DNA of 32,240 bases from JAEUKA01 sp035340095 (GTDB lineage Bacteria; Myxococcota_A; Polyangia; Palsa-1104; JAEUJZ01). Position numbers and translations under genes: made by a program. Position 1 is the stretch's first letter, and each line of letters opens with the position of its first letter. Location: positions 1 to 32,240 of the forward strand of contig DAORGN010000032.1 in the NCBI GenBank assembly GCA_035340095.1. The letters run 5' to 3'. Shown piece after piece: positions 16,251 through 23,649 of the stretch. A model generated the notes under the pieces. That model did no database searches. It worked only from the letters and a program-made list of their open reading frames with translations, and had not been told where the DNA came from.

Positions 16251-16600
16251 CGGTCGGTCGGCATCCCCGCGGCGTTCACTCCGAGCATTCCGCCGCCCAG
16301 GTTTACGACATGACGGAAACCCATCGCGACAAGCTGCTGGGCCGCCCGCCCCGAACGTGCGCCGGATCGACAGACCAGCACGAGCGGTTCCTCGCGATTC
16401 CAGACCGCTGCTTTTTCCAAAATGGTGGCCAGCGGTACAAGCTCTGCGCGGGGCAGATGACCCAGCTCGCCGACGAACTCGGCTGGCTCGCGCACGTCGA
16501 TAAGTCGTCCCTGATAAGACACCCTGGCAAAGTCTGCAGCAGTGATTTCCAGATAACCACCTGGCATCTTCACCGCGGCGCTGGCAAGTGAGATTTTCAT
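16247..16600 (-). CDS. Single-domain rhodanese sulfurtransferase
   Basis: 117 aa, one rhodanese domain: LIDVREPAEFVGELGHLPRA (33-52), a LVLVCRSGARSGRAA active-site loop with catalytic Cys77, and NLGGGMLG near the end. It transfers sulfane sulfur through a Cys persulfide. There is no signal peptide, so it is cytosolic. The ATG is preceded by AAAGGA eight bases upstream. It lies 32 bp behind the MBL-fold persulfide-dioxygenase-like gene and is presumably co-transcribed; the pairing is common in sulfide/persulfide handling. Its stop shares the bases CTAG with the stop of the convergent molybdenum enzyme gene. Confidence 0.92.
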   Translation of the reverse strand: MKISLASAAVKMPGGYLEITAADFARVSYQGRLIDVREPAEFVGELGHLPRAELVPLATILEKAAVWNREEPLVLVCRSGARSGRAAQQLVAMGFRHVVNLGGGMLGVNAAGMPTDR

Positions 16601-16632
16601 GGGAGGAGTCCTTTGCCCAAAGAGGAAAGTAG

Positions 16633-17532
16633 CTACTGTGCCGCCCCGCGCGGAGAGCCGTCGTCTTCCGACGGACCCTTGAGGTTTAAAGGAATCTGTA
16701 GATAGCGGATTCCGTTTCCGTGCGCTTTGGGAAGCCGCCCCGCATCGACATTCACTTGCACGCTGGGAAACAGCAGCCGCGGAGCCGACAGCGTCGCATC
16801 GCGGTTTTGCCGGAAGGACACAAACTGTTCCATCGTGGTATCGGCGCGCAGCTGAATGTTCTTCTGTTTGCTCTGCCCGATGGTGGTTTCATAGCGAAGC
16901 GGACGCCCGCCCGGCTGGTAGTCGTGACCGACGAAGACGCGCGTTTCATCCGGAAGGGTGTAGAGCTTGTCGTGAATCGATCGATACAGCGATTCAGCAC
17001 TGCCGCGCGGGAAGTCACAGCGTCCGGTTCCGTAGTCTTCGATAAACAGCGCATCGCCGGTAAACAGCGCATCCCCCATCCGATACGTCACACAGGCGGG
17101 AGTATGTCCCGGCGTTTCAATCGCCGCGATGTGGAGCGTTCCTGCGCCAAGGACTTCGCCATCACCGAGCAGCTTGTCAAACTGGCTGCCATCGGTCGCA
17201 AAGCTATCCGGAAGGTCGAAGACGGTCTTAAACGTAGACTGCACTTCGGTGATCCGCCGACCTATCACAACACTGGAAGAAAAGCGCGCCTTGAGAATCT
17301 GCGCCCCGGTGATGTGGTCAGCGTGCGCGTGGGTTTCCAGAATGTGGCGCAGGCGGAGTCCGTTTTCCTTGAGGAACGCCGTCACCTTATCGACCGATGA
17401 AAGCGAAGTCTGCGATCCGTTGGGATCATAGTCGAGCACCGGATCGATCACGACCGCATCGTGGCTGTCGGCGTCGTAGACCACATAAGTCAGCGTGTAC
17501 GTCGCGGGGTCGAACAAGGTGTGGATACGCAT
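16633..17532 (-). CDS. MBL-fold hydrolase, persulfide dioxygenase (ETHE1/Blh)-like
   Basis: 299 aa metallo-beta-lactamase fold. Metal-ligand motifs: THAHADH (67-73), PGHTP with His143, FTGDALFIEDYG with Asp160, and VFVGHDY with His203. TGRCDFPRGSAESLYRSI after the Asp resembles the GR-DF block of ETHE1/Blh persulfide dioxygenases rather than glyoxalase II. Such enzymes oxidise glutathione persulfide to sulfite with one iron and O2. The co-encoded rhodanese supports that assignment. The extension after ~250 is longer than in the human enzyme and resembles Blh-type proteins. The start MRIHTLFDP is preceded by TTGGAG at a good distance; longer in-frame options were rejected. It is divergent from the porin gene. 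Confidence 0.88.
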   Translation of the reverse strand: MRIHTLFDPATYTLTYVVYDADSHDAVVIDPVLDYDPNGSQTSLSSVDKVTAFLKENGLRLRHILETHAHADHITGAQILKARFSSSVVIGRRITEVQSTFKTVFDLPDSFATDGSQFDKLLGDGEVLGAGTLHIAAIETPGHTPACVTYRMGDALFTGDALFIEDYGTGRCDFPRGSAESLYRSIHDKLYTLPDETRVFVGHDYQPGGRPLRYETTIGQSKQKNIQLRADTTMEQFVSFRQNRDATLSAPRLLFPSVQVNVDAGRLPKAHGNGIRYLQIPLNLKGPSEDDGSPRGAAQ

Positions 17533-17660
17533 CGAATGAACTCCAAGCGGAAGAGGTTGCTGGCTGGAAGCTGCCGTTGCTTCCGAAACAAGAGCAACGT
17601 GCATGCCATCCACTCTGCCGCAGCCATCTCCTCGCGGCTTCCGTCCTTCTGTCCCACTTG

Positions 17661-17687
17661 GTTTCAATTCTGTTTCAAGTCTGAAAC
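17661..17687. promoter_or_regulatory. GTTTCA repeats and dyad between divergent genes
   Basis: GTTTCA occurs at 17661-17666 and 17672-17677, and its complement TGAAAC at 17682-17687. The last two form a perfect dyad with a 4-bp centre, and the first makes a direct repeat with 11-bp spacing. The cluster lies in the 249-bp gap between the persulfide-dioxygenase-like gene and the porin gene, which contains nothing else I can support. It is a candidate operator for one or both. Confidence 0.35.
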
Positions 17688-17781
17688 ATCATGAATCCAG
17701 CCGCGAACCACGCCAACGCAGACTCGCCGCCCAGGCACGCGGCATCACGCTTGCTGTCTTTGCCGTGCAGAGGTCGCAACG

Positions 17782-18933
17782 ATGAAACCAATCCAAAAAG
17801 AAGCAAATAAAACGCTTCATATTCACGGGGCATCACTCCGTTTCCGCGCGGTGCATTCCGTCCACTTGCCTCTTCTGCTGGGGATTGTTTTGCTGTGCGG
17901 ACTGTGGCCTCGGCCTGTCGCAGCGCAGCTTGCAACCTGTAGCCCGAGTCCGGAACACGCCTTGTCGCTTTTCCAAGACCGCTATTCCTTGCTGATCGGC
18001 GCGTTTGCCCAAGTTCAGTATGCGGCCAGCATCAGCGATCAATCGCTGACCAAAAGCGACTTCACGGTGCCGCGCGCGCGCATCTGTGCGTCGGGACATG
18101 CCGTGACCAAGCGGCTGCGCTATCGACTGATGATCGGACGAAGCATCCAGCGTGAACTGGAAGTAAACGACGCCTTTGTCGAGTGGGAACCCATAGACGG
18201 AATCGCGCTGCGGCTGGGTCGAATGAAGCTGCCGATCATCCATGAGTGGATCGAGTCGGCGCAGCCGCTGGCGACGGTCGATCGCGCGCTGGCATCACGA
18301 CTGCTCTTGCCCGGACGGGACTATGGGGCGCGGGTGTCCGGACTGCTTTTGCAGCGGCATGTCGAATACATCATCGGGGTGTGGAACGGCGACGGTGATG
18401 CGGCGACCAGAGCGGCGGATACCTCGCCCGCCGTCGTCGCGCGCCTGGCGCTGCACCTGACCGGACCCTATGTCGGCGCGGTGGACTTTGACAAAAGCGC
18501 GCCCGCGGTGAGCCTGGAAGTCGGAACGATGTGGAATCGCTGGAAACCACCGTCGAGCACAAACCCAGCCCCGCAGGTCGAAGACATCCTGGTAAATGCA
18601 AGCGCGCTGTTTCGTTATGCCCACTTCGACGGCGCAGCCGAGTACATGACACTGATCCGCCGCGACGATACAAAGACCATCACGACGCAGGCCGGCTACC
18701 TGCGGCTGACGTACTTTGTGCCGCGCTTGCGATCGGCGGCGACGCTGCGTGGATCGCTCGTCGATGTTCGGCAGGACAAACCCGACCGGCAGCTGGAGCT
18801 GGAAGCAGACGTGGGTTTCTTTTTGGATCGTCACCGCTTGAAGGCGGTGCTGCGCTACGCTGGTCTGCTCCATCTGATTCAGTCGACAGCTGAACACCAA
18901 CTTGGCCTGCAAGCCCAGATCGCCGTCTACTAA
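17782..18933 (+). CDS. OprO/OprP-like outer-membrane porin
   Basis: 383 aa. A hydrophobic signal segment (LPLLLGIVLLCGLWPRPVAA, ~residues 29-48) ends in an AxA-like site. The mature protein has barrel strands and the porin O/P features: FTVPRARICASGHAVTKRLR and RYRLMIGRSI, then NDAFVEWEPIDGIALRLGRM followed by KLP, and the typical late strands YLRLTYFVPRLRSAATLRG. Members form trimeric outer-membrane channels, some selective for phosphate or pyrophosphate. Selectivity here cannot be inferred; the Arg ladder cannot be judged by eye. No phosphate genes are adjacent. A polytopic membrane protein gene follows 30 bp later and may share the transcript. Confidence 0.8.
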   Translation: MKPIQKEANKTLHIHGASLRFRAVHSVHLPLLLGIVLLCGLWPRPVAAQLATCSPSPEHALSLFQDRYSLLIGAFAQVQYAASISDQSLTKSDFTVPRARICASGHAVTKRLRYRLMIGRSIQRELEVNDAFVEWEPIDGIALRLGRMKLPIIHEWIESAQPLATVDRALASRLLLPGRDYGARVSGLLLQRHVEYIIGVWNGDGDAATRAADTSPAVVARLALHLTGPYVGAVDFDKSAPAVSLEVGTMWNRWKPPSSTNPAPQVEDILVNASALFRYAHFDGAAEYMTLIRRDDTKTITTQAGYLRLTYFVPRLRSAATLRGSLVDVRQDKPDRQLELEADVGFFLDRHRLKAVLRYAGLLHLIQSTAEHQLGLQAQIAVY

Positions 18934-18963
18934 CCCTGTGTTAGCCTATCGCCACCGCTTGCG

Positions 18964-20553
18964 ATGAACCCACAAACACCGCCCCAGGATGCGACGACGG
19001 TTCCAGAATCGGCCAAAGCCGAATCGTCCGCATCAACACCGCGCTGGGTGTTTTGGCTGTGGGGATTGTTGCTGATTGCGTCGGTGGTTCCGATTTGGTT
19101 CGTGCGATATCAGCCACTGCCTGATCACGCAGAACATCTGGCCGCCGCAGCGATACTGCACCATTATCGCGACACCGGTTTCGAGTTTTCCCGTTACTAT
19201 GCACCGAGCTTGGGCTTGGTTCCTTATTGGGGATATTATTTTTCCGTCTTGTTATTTGCCTTTCTGGTGGGCGTCGATATTGCCAACCGGATAGTCTTGT
19301 CCTTGTATGTGACAGGGCTGCCGATTGGTTTCGCTTTGTTGGCCAAGCAGTTTGGGCGGAGCCCGCACCTTGGACTGTTTTTGTTTCCGCTGGTTTGGAA
19401 TTTTAACTTCCTGATTGGATTTACCCCTTTCTGCATCGGTCTGCTACTCATTCCCTATGCACTCATTCTTTATGATCGTTTCTGTCTACATCCAAACTGG
19501 GCAACAGCGCTGGCTGCCATCGTGGGTGGTGTGATCACGTTTTTTGCGCATTTGTTGCCGTGGGGAATGTACATTGGCGCAGCCGGGCTGGTTGGATTGT
19601 GTCATTCGGAACGCACGCTGCGACGCCTGCTGGCGCGTTTTTCAGTCTGGCTGGTTCCAGTCTTGGTCGGCGGCTATGTGATGCTGCATGGCCGTGGGCT
19701 CGCGATGGGCAAAGTCGGACGGGGTCTGTCGTGGGCCAGGCGCAGCTTCGGCGAAAACGTCCGCGTCTTTTACGACTTCGTCTGGAACGGCTGCGTCGGC
19801 CATGAAGACGAGCTGCTGATTGGCATCCTGATTTGCACTTTCGTTGCGCTGTTTGTCACAGCACCCAAATCGCACAAATGGCAGCTTCGTGACCTGCGCG
19901 CGGAAGCGTGTTTCCTGGTTGCAGTGGTTGCGTATTTTGTGCTGCCGCGCTCGATTCTTCAGCCCGAATACTGGTGGGGTGTAAACATCCGATTTGCCAC
20001 CATGGCTTGTGCATTTGCTGCGCTTTTGATTCGCGGCCCCATCGTCGGCTGGCGCCGTTATTTGTTGGTTCCTGTGGCGATATCAGGACTGGGTTTTGCG
20101 ATCGATACCACACATCATTTTAGACAAGCGGCCCGTTTCGCAGAGGGCTTCGATGAACTGGCGGAACTTCCCGGTCATGGCACGCGGGTGCTGATGCTTT
20201 TGTCGGGGGCGCGTCACGATCCAGAAGTCCGTCAAAACTATCTTCAGTGCTATTACGAAATGTATCAGGTGTATCATGGCGGATATATGCCATGGAATTT
20301 CGACGGAGGTTTCCCCATTTCCTATCGTGTGCGCTATCCAGCACCCAACTGGCGAATGATGGATTTCGACTGGAACAAGCACGCGCGCTATTACGATTAC
20401 CTGTTTGTCTTCGAGGGCAGCGGCGGCGATCCGCGCCACTTTTTTGCAGGTCACGAACAACAAGTCGAGCTGGCCGGGCAGCGGGGCAAGTGGACGCTCT
20501 GGCGACGAAAAGAAGCGCGGGTCGATCTGGACAACGACATTCCAAAGCGGTAA
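18964..20553 (+). CDS. Polytopic membrane protein, possibly GT-C-type
   Basis: 529 aa. A Ser/Pro-rich cytoplasmic start precedes a first helix (~27-48). A loop with DHAEHLAAAAILHHYRD (from residue 54) follows, then about eight further hydrophobic segments up to ~385, and finally a soluble C-terminal domain rich in Tyr/Trp/His. An acidic D-H motif in the first outside loop plus many helices is the general layout of GT-C glycosyltransferases using lipid-linked sugars, but I see no family signature. The function is unknown. Codon choice in the first 600 bases (frequent TTT, TTG, TAT, ATT) is less G+C-biased than in neighbours. This may reflect membrane-helix composition or transfer. It starts 30 bp after the porin gene. 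Confidence 0.75.
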   Translation: MNPQTPPQDATTVPESAKAESSASTPRWVFWLWGLLLIASVVPIWFVRYQPLPDHAEHLAAAAILHHYRDTGFEFSRYYAPSLGLVPYWGYYFSVLLFAFLVGVDIANRIVLSLYVTGLPIGFALLAKQFGRSPHLGLFLFPLVWNFNFLIGFTPFCIGLLLIPYALILYDRFCLHPNWATALAAIVGGVITFFAHLLPWGMYIGAAGLVGLCHSERTLRRLLARFSVWLVPVLVGGYVMLHGRGLAMGKVGRGLSWARRSFGENVRVFYDFVWNGCVGHEDELLIGILICTFVALFVTAPKSHKWQLRDLRAEACFLVAVVAYFVLPRSILQPEYWWGVNIRFATMACAFAALLIRGPIVGWRRYLLVPVAISGLGFAIDTTHHFRQAARFAEGFDELAELPGHGTRVLMLLSGARHDPEVRQNYLQCYYEMYQVYHGGYMPWNFDGGFPISYRVRYPAPNWRMMDFDWNKHARYYDYLFVFEGSGGDPRHFFAGHEQQVELAGQRGKWTLWRRKEARVDLDNDIPKR

Positions 20554-20616
20554 GCGCCGCGCCAAAAAATCGGCAGCGTCGTCGATCCGCTTGCGCCGTG
20601 GCCCGGCAATGACACG

Positions 20617-21513
20617 CTAGGCTGGCGTCAGCGCGAAGTCGGGATCTTCCGGCATCATCGCCCGCTCACGCGCGACAAGCTGCTTCTTTTCGTAAATCTG
20701 CTGGGCACGCTCCGGCTCGCGGGCGCGGAACATCTCGATGGCCTTGCCGACCTCTAGGGACACCCGATTGAACCAGCCCAGGCCCGGCAGCTTCGCCATC
20801 AGCTTGTCCATCCGCGCCAGGTCTTCGCGACCCCGCTCGTCGTCGTACAATAGCGCCGCGATGAAGCCCAAGGTGGTGTCTTCGCCGACGCCCATTCCGA
20901 CCGGATTCCAGAACACGCGCAGTGCCGTCGCACAGAGCGCCTGCGCGAGCGGATGCTGGAGCCGCTTTTCCGCCTGCTGATAGTAGAACGACTGGTGGCG
21001 ACGCTCGTCCTTGGACATCCGCAGAAGCAGCTTCGACAGCTCTTTGTTGCTGGTGTAGTACGCAAGCTGCGTATATGCCGATGCTGCCATCATTTCGTCG
21101 ACGGCACCCCACGACATGTGGGTGGCGGAAAAGTGCGGCGTCAGCTTGGGAATGTTCACCGTCAAAAATGCCTCGATGTATTCCTGAAAGCCCATCTTCG
21201 CCAGCACTTTGCTGTAGCGGTTGTCCTCGGGCGGATAGCCGCAGGTGGTCAGGAACTTGTCGAGCGCCCGTCCGTGGTGCGTTTCCTCGTAGACCCAGCA
21301 GGCCATAAACTGGGTGATTTCGGGATCGCTGGCGGTGTGGCCCGACAGCACGTCACGCAGATAGATGATGGTGTGGCTTTCCACATCGGCCATGTAGCGG
21401 AGGATGCGGGCTTCATCGGCGGTGACGCCAACCCGTTTGATGTAGTCCCAGTCGAGATCGCTGGTGTCTACTGCTTTGGAGAGATCAACGAACCGATCGA
21501 TATCAAATGCCAT
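20617..21513 (-). CDS. Ferritin-like diiron protein, acyl-ACP desaturase-like
   Basis: 298 aa, mainly helical. The diiron ligand pattern of the ferritin/ribonucleotide-reductase-like superfamily is present in two pairs: E45 in ADVESHTIIYLRD with EETHH (76-80), and E140 in VDEMMAAS with DERRH (169-173). Overall length and spacing resemble soluble acyl-ACP desaturases (type 2), which insert a double bond into acyl chains on ACP using O2 and reduced ferredoxin. An aldehyde-oxygenase or N-oxygenase role is an alternative. Start ATG at 21513 is preceded by AAAGGA, 9 bases upstream; longer readings were rejected. A CRP/FNR-like box lies ~40 bp upstream. No ACP or ferredoxin gene is adjacent. Confidence 0.8.
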   Translation of the reverse strand: MAFDIDRFVDLSKAVDTSDLDWDYIKRVGVTADEARILRYMADVESHTIIYLRDVLSGHTASDPEITQFMACWVYEETHHGRALDKFLTTCGYPPEDNRYSKVLAKMGFQEYIEAFLTVNIPKLTPHFSATHMSWGAVDEMMAASAYTQLAYYTSNKELSKLLLRMSKDERRHQSFYYQQAEKRLQHPLAQALCATALRVFWNPVGMGVGEDTTLGFIAALLYDDERGREDLARMDKLMAKLPGLGWFNRVSLEVGKAIEMFRAREPERAQQIYEKKQLVARERAMMPEDPDFALTPA

Positions 21514-21550
21514 TGCTACGTTCCTTTGGCTACGCAGTGATTTTTCCGTT

Positions 21551-21564
21551 TTGATCTTTATCAC
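21551..21564. promoter_or_regulatory. CRP/FNR-like box upstream of the diiron gene
   Basis: TTGATCTTTATCAC matches the FNR consensus TTGAT-N4-ATCAA at all positions but the last. It lies about 38-51 bp upstream of the diiron-protein ATG, a usual place for such a site. An oxygen-dependent diiron enzyme would be a sensible target for an O2- or NO-responsive CRP/FNR regulator. It is a single pattern match. Confidence 0.4.
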
Positions 21565-21842
21565 GCAGAGAAAACAAAAGGTGCGCCATATCACATCGCG
21601 CGGTCGTCTACACAATGTGTCAGCCGTCGGAAAGTCCGACCTTTTGGATAGAGCCAAAGTGCGCAAGGTGATCATGTGTCGCAGTGGGCCACGGTCGACG
21701 GGAGTCTGCGGTAAGACACAAGCGCTGCTGGCTTATGTGCACACAAATTCGGAAAGCCGCATGCCTCTATTTGCGCAACGAACCCAAGCACTACATCGAA
21801 TTCATGTAGATATCTTCCCCAAAGGAAGAATTAAGGCTTAGT

Positions 21843-21892
21843 GACTGTCTGACGATACGTGCTATCGCGACCGCCCTATCAGACAGACAGTC
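21843..21892. repeat. Imperfect inverted repeat GACTGTCTGA / TCAGACAGACAGTC
   Basis: The left arm GACTGTCTGA (21843-21852) pairs with TCAGACAGACAGTC (21879-21892), which carries one extra 4-base unit (AGAC). The 26-base loop contains a second short pair (CGATA/ TATCG region). No T-run follows, so a simple intrinsic terminator is unlikely. It could be a regulatory hairpin, an RNA element, or the remnant of a small mobile repeat. Confidence 0.4.
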
Positions 21893-22038
21893 AAAGACGC
21901 CTCCGCGCGCGTGTGTTCACCCGCAAGACCGCCCATTCACGGATCGCAGCTCGCACGCCGAGCGGTTGTGCGGGCCAAAAATCCGTTCGTTCCGCAGGCT
22001 TGTGAGACGAGCTTGCCAGTCGTGATAGGATGCGGGCC

Positions 22039-22446
22039 ATGAAACGATGGGTGTGCTCTGTTTCCGGGCTGCTGTTGACGGCTGTGCTGTCGCTGGCATC
22101 GCCCCCTTCTGCATCCGCCGACGTTGGGCCGGCACCGTCTTGCCCAAGCGGAACCCACAGCGCGTATCTGTACGGCAGGCGCTGCGTCAAAGATGGCTAC
22201 CACTTGGTCCAAGGTCCAGATGGCCAAGTCAGCGAAGCTCCCGACGTTCCCGCAGCTCCCCCAAGCAAAGATCCCACGCCAAGCTCGCCCGAACCCACAA
22301 AGACGCCCGATCCGCCCCGCCAAGTGGGCAAAAGTGGCGGCTGTTCCGCAGCAGACAGTGACATTCCGATGCTGGGGACTACGCTTTTGGCTGCGGGTCT
22401 GCTCGGTCTGGCCTTGGCGCTTCGTCGTCGCCGTGAGAACTCCTAA
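22039..22446 (+). CDS. Small secreted protein with MYXO-CTERM-type sorting tail
   Basis: 135 aa. A signal peptide (MKRWVCSVSGLLLTAVLSLA, cleavage near SASA) is followed by a short domain with a Cys pair (CPSGTHSAYLYGRRC). A Pro/Ser/Lys-rich linker comes next, and then the tail GGCSAADSDIPMLG, a ~18-residue helix and RRRR. The order Gly-Cys, hydrophobic helix, Arg cluster is the MYXO-CTERM sorting signal of Myxococcota, thought to be cleaved and to anchor proteins at the cell surface. ATG at 22039 has AGGA eight bases upstream; the ATG nine bases earlier is less well placed. The gene for a glutamate-receptor-like protein starts 14 bp after its stop, so the two probably form an operon. The ligand or role of the small domain is unknown. 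Confidence 0.8.
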   Translation: MKRWVCSVSGLLLTAVLSLASPPSASADVGPAPSCPSGTHSAYLYGRRCVKDGYHLVQGPDGQVSEAPDVPAAPPSKDPTPSSPEPTKTPDPPRQVGKSGGCSAADSDIPMLGTTLLAAGLLGLALALRRRRENS

Positions 22447-22460
22447 CAGGATTGGTTCCC

Positions 22461-23612
22461 GTGTTTGAAAAGACACCTTCCCATTGTGCGCAAGTCCGCC
22501 TGCTCGCTGTCCGTTTCGCAATATCCCTTGGCATCGTCCTCGGGCTCCTATTGCTTGGGAATCCCGGCCACGCCGCCCCCCTCAAGGTCGGTTTGACCGC
22601 CAAATCGACCCCCTGTGTGTTCAATCCCGATGGGCAGTGGCGCGGATCATTTTATGAAACGTGGAACGAAATTTCCGTCGCTGCGAATCTTCCGTTTGAA
22701 GTGGTGAACATTCCCAACTTCAAGCAGCTATTGCAGGCCGGACAAGAGGGTCAGGTCGATGTGGCGGTCAGCTGCGTCAACATGACGGCGGAACGGCTTA
22801 GCAAGTATCGCTTCAGCGTTCCGGTTCAGGAAGACGGCGTATCGGTGATGGTTCGCAAGGAACCGTTTCACATCTGGACGCCAGTGGTACGGACGCTGTT
22901 TTCTCTCGATCTGCTAGAGCTTCTGGGCGGCATCCTCGCGTTCATCTTGGCGATGGCTCTTGTCATCTGGAAAATCGAAAAGTACGCGACCCAGGAGTCC
23001 ACCCTAAAGACCGGCAAGCTGCGCACGTTTTCGAAGCTGTTTCAGATTCTGCTCAGCGGTCCTGGCACAAACGTGATCGCCAATTCTGCCCGCAGCAACA
23101 CCCTGATCGGAGTGACGTACTTTGTGCGGGTGATCGCAGCTTCGGTTCTGGTCAGCTTTGTATCGGTGAACATCATCAAGAAATCGACGCAAGACGTTCC
23201 CAGCGCGATAAACGGAATCCAGGATCTGGCCGGCAAGACGGTATCTGTGGGCACCGGCAGCGTCAGCGAACACTGGGTCAACAGCTACAACGCGCAGCTT
23301 CATCCAAGCGATCAAAAAGGTCAGATTCACATCAAGCAGATCGACAGCCTGCAGCAGTCTTGTGATGCACTGCGCGATGGACAAGTCGATGCAGTGATTG
23401 CCGACCATACCCAGGTTCAGTACTACCTAACCAAAGTCAATCCGCGCGCACCGTTCCAGATTGTGATCCGCAACGTCCATCGCCAATCACAGGGGCTGAT
23501 CTTTTCGCCGCAGCTACCGCCGGAAACCGCGCTCCAGATCAACCAGGCGATTGCGCGACTCAAGGAAAACGGAACGGTCGACAACATCAAAAAACGCTGG
23601 GTTCCGGAATAG
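22461..23612 (+). CDS. Prokaryotic ionotropic glutamate receptor-like protein (S1-M1-P-M2-S2)
   Basis: 383 aa. A signal peptide (~18-38) leads to a substrate-binding-protein-like lobe S1 (41-135: LKVGLTAKSTPCVF and GQVDVAVSCVNMTAERLSKY, then FSVPVQEDGVSVMV). Helix M1 (~150-171), a re-entrant-like segment (~188-212, KLFQILLSGPGTN), helix M2 (~214-238) and lobe S2 (~250-383, with GIQDLAGKTVSVGTGSVSE) follow. This interrupted-lobe order is that of bacterial GluR0-type channels, in which ligand binding to S1/S2 opens an inner-membrane pore. The potassium filter TVGYG of GluR0 is not present. A channel with other selectivity, or a non-conducting receptor, is therefore possible. The GTG at 22461 with AGG ten bases upstream is preferred to the TTG at 22452. 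The preceding MYXO-CTERM gene is 14 bp away. Confidence 0.8.
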   Translation: MFEKTPSHCAQVRLLAVRFAISLGIVLGLLLLGNPGHAAPLKVGLTAKSTPCVFNPDGQWRGSFYETWNEISVAANLPFEVVNIPNFKQLLQAGQEGQVDVAVSCVNMTAERLSKYRFSVPVQEDGVSVMVRKEPFHIWTPVVRTLFSLDLLELLGGILAFILAMALVIWKIEKYATQESTLKTGKLRTFSKLFQILLSGPGTNVIANSARSNTLIGVTYFVRVIAASVLVSFVSVNIIKKSTQDVPSAINGIQDLAGKTVSVGTGSVSEHWVNSYNAQLHPSDQKGQIHIKQIDSLQQSCDALRDGQVDAVIADHTQVQYYLTKVNPRAPFQIVIRNVHRQSQGLIFSPQLPPETALQINQAIARLKENGTVDNIKKRWVPE

Positions 23613-23649
23613 CTCCCGCTTCTGTCTGGGCTGTGCATACACTGCGGAC

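Larger units (their letters stand above)
21514..22038. other. 525-bp intergenic region without a supported gene
   Basis: This divergent region separates the diiron-protein gene from the MYXO-CTERM gene. Open frames here are short, lack ribosome-binding sites and show no recognisable protein features. Its left part is noticeably A+T-rich for the window. It holds the CRP/FNR-like box (21551-21564) and the imperfect hairpin at 21843-21892. A small RNA cannot be excluded, but nothing directly supports one. Confidence 0.6.
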
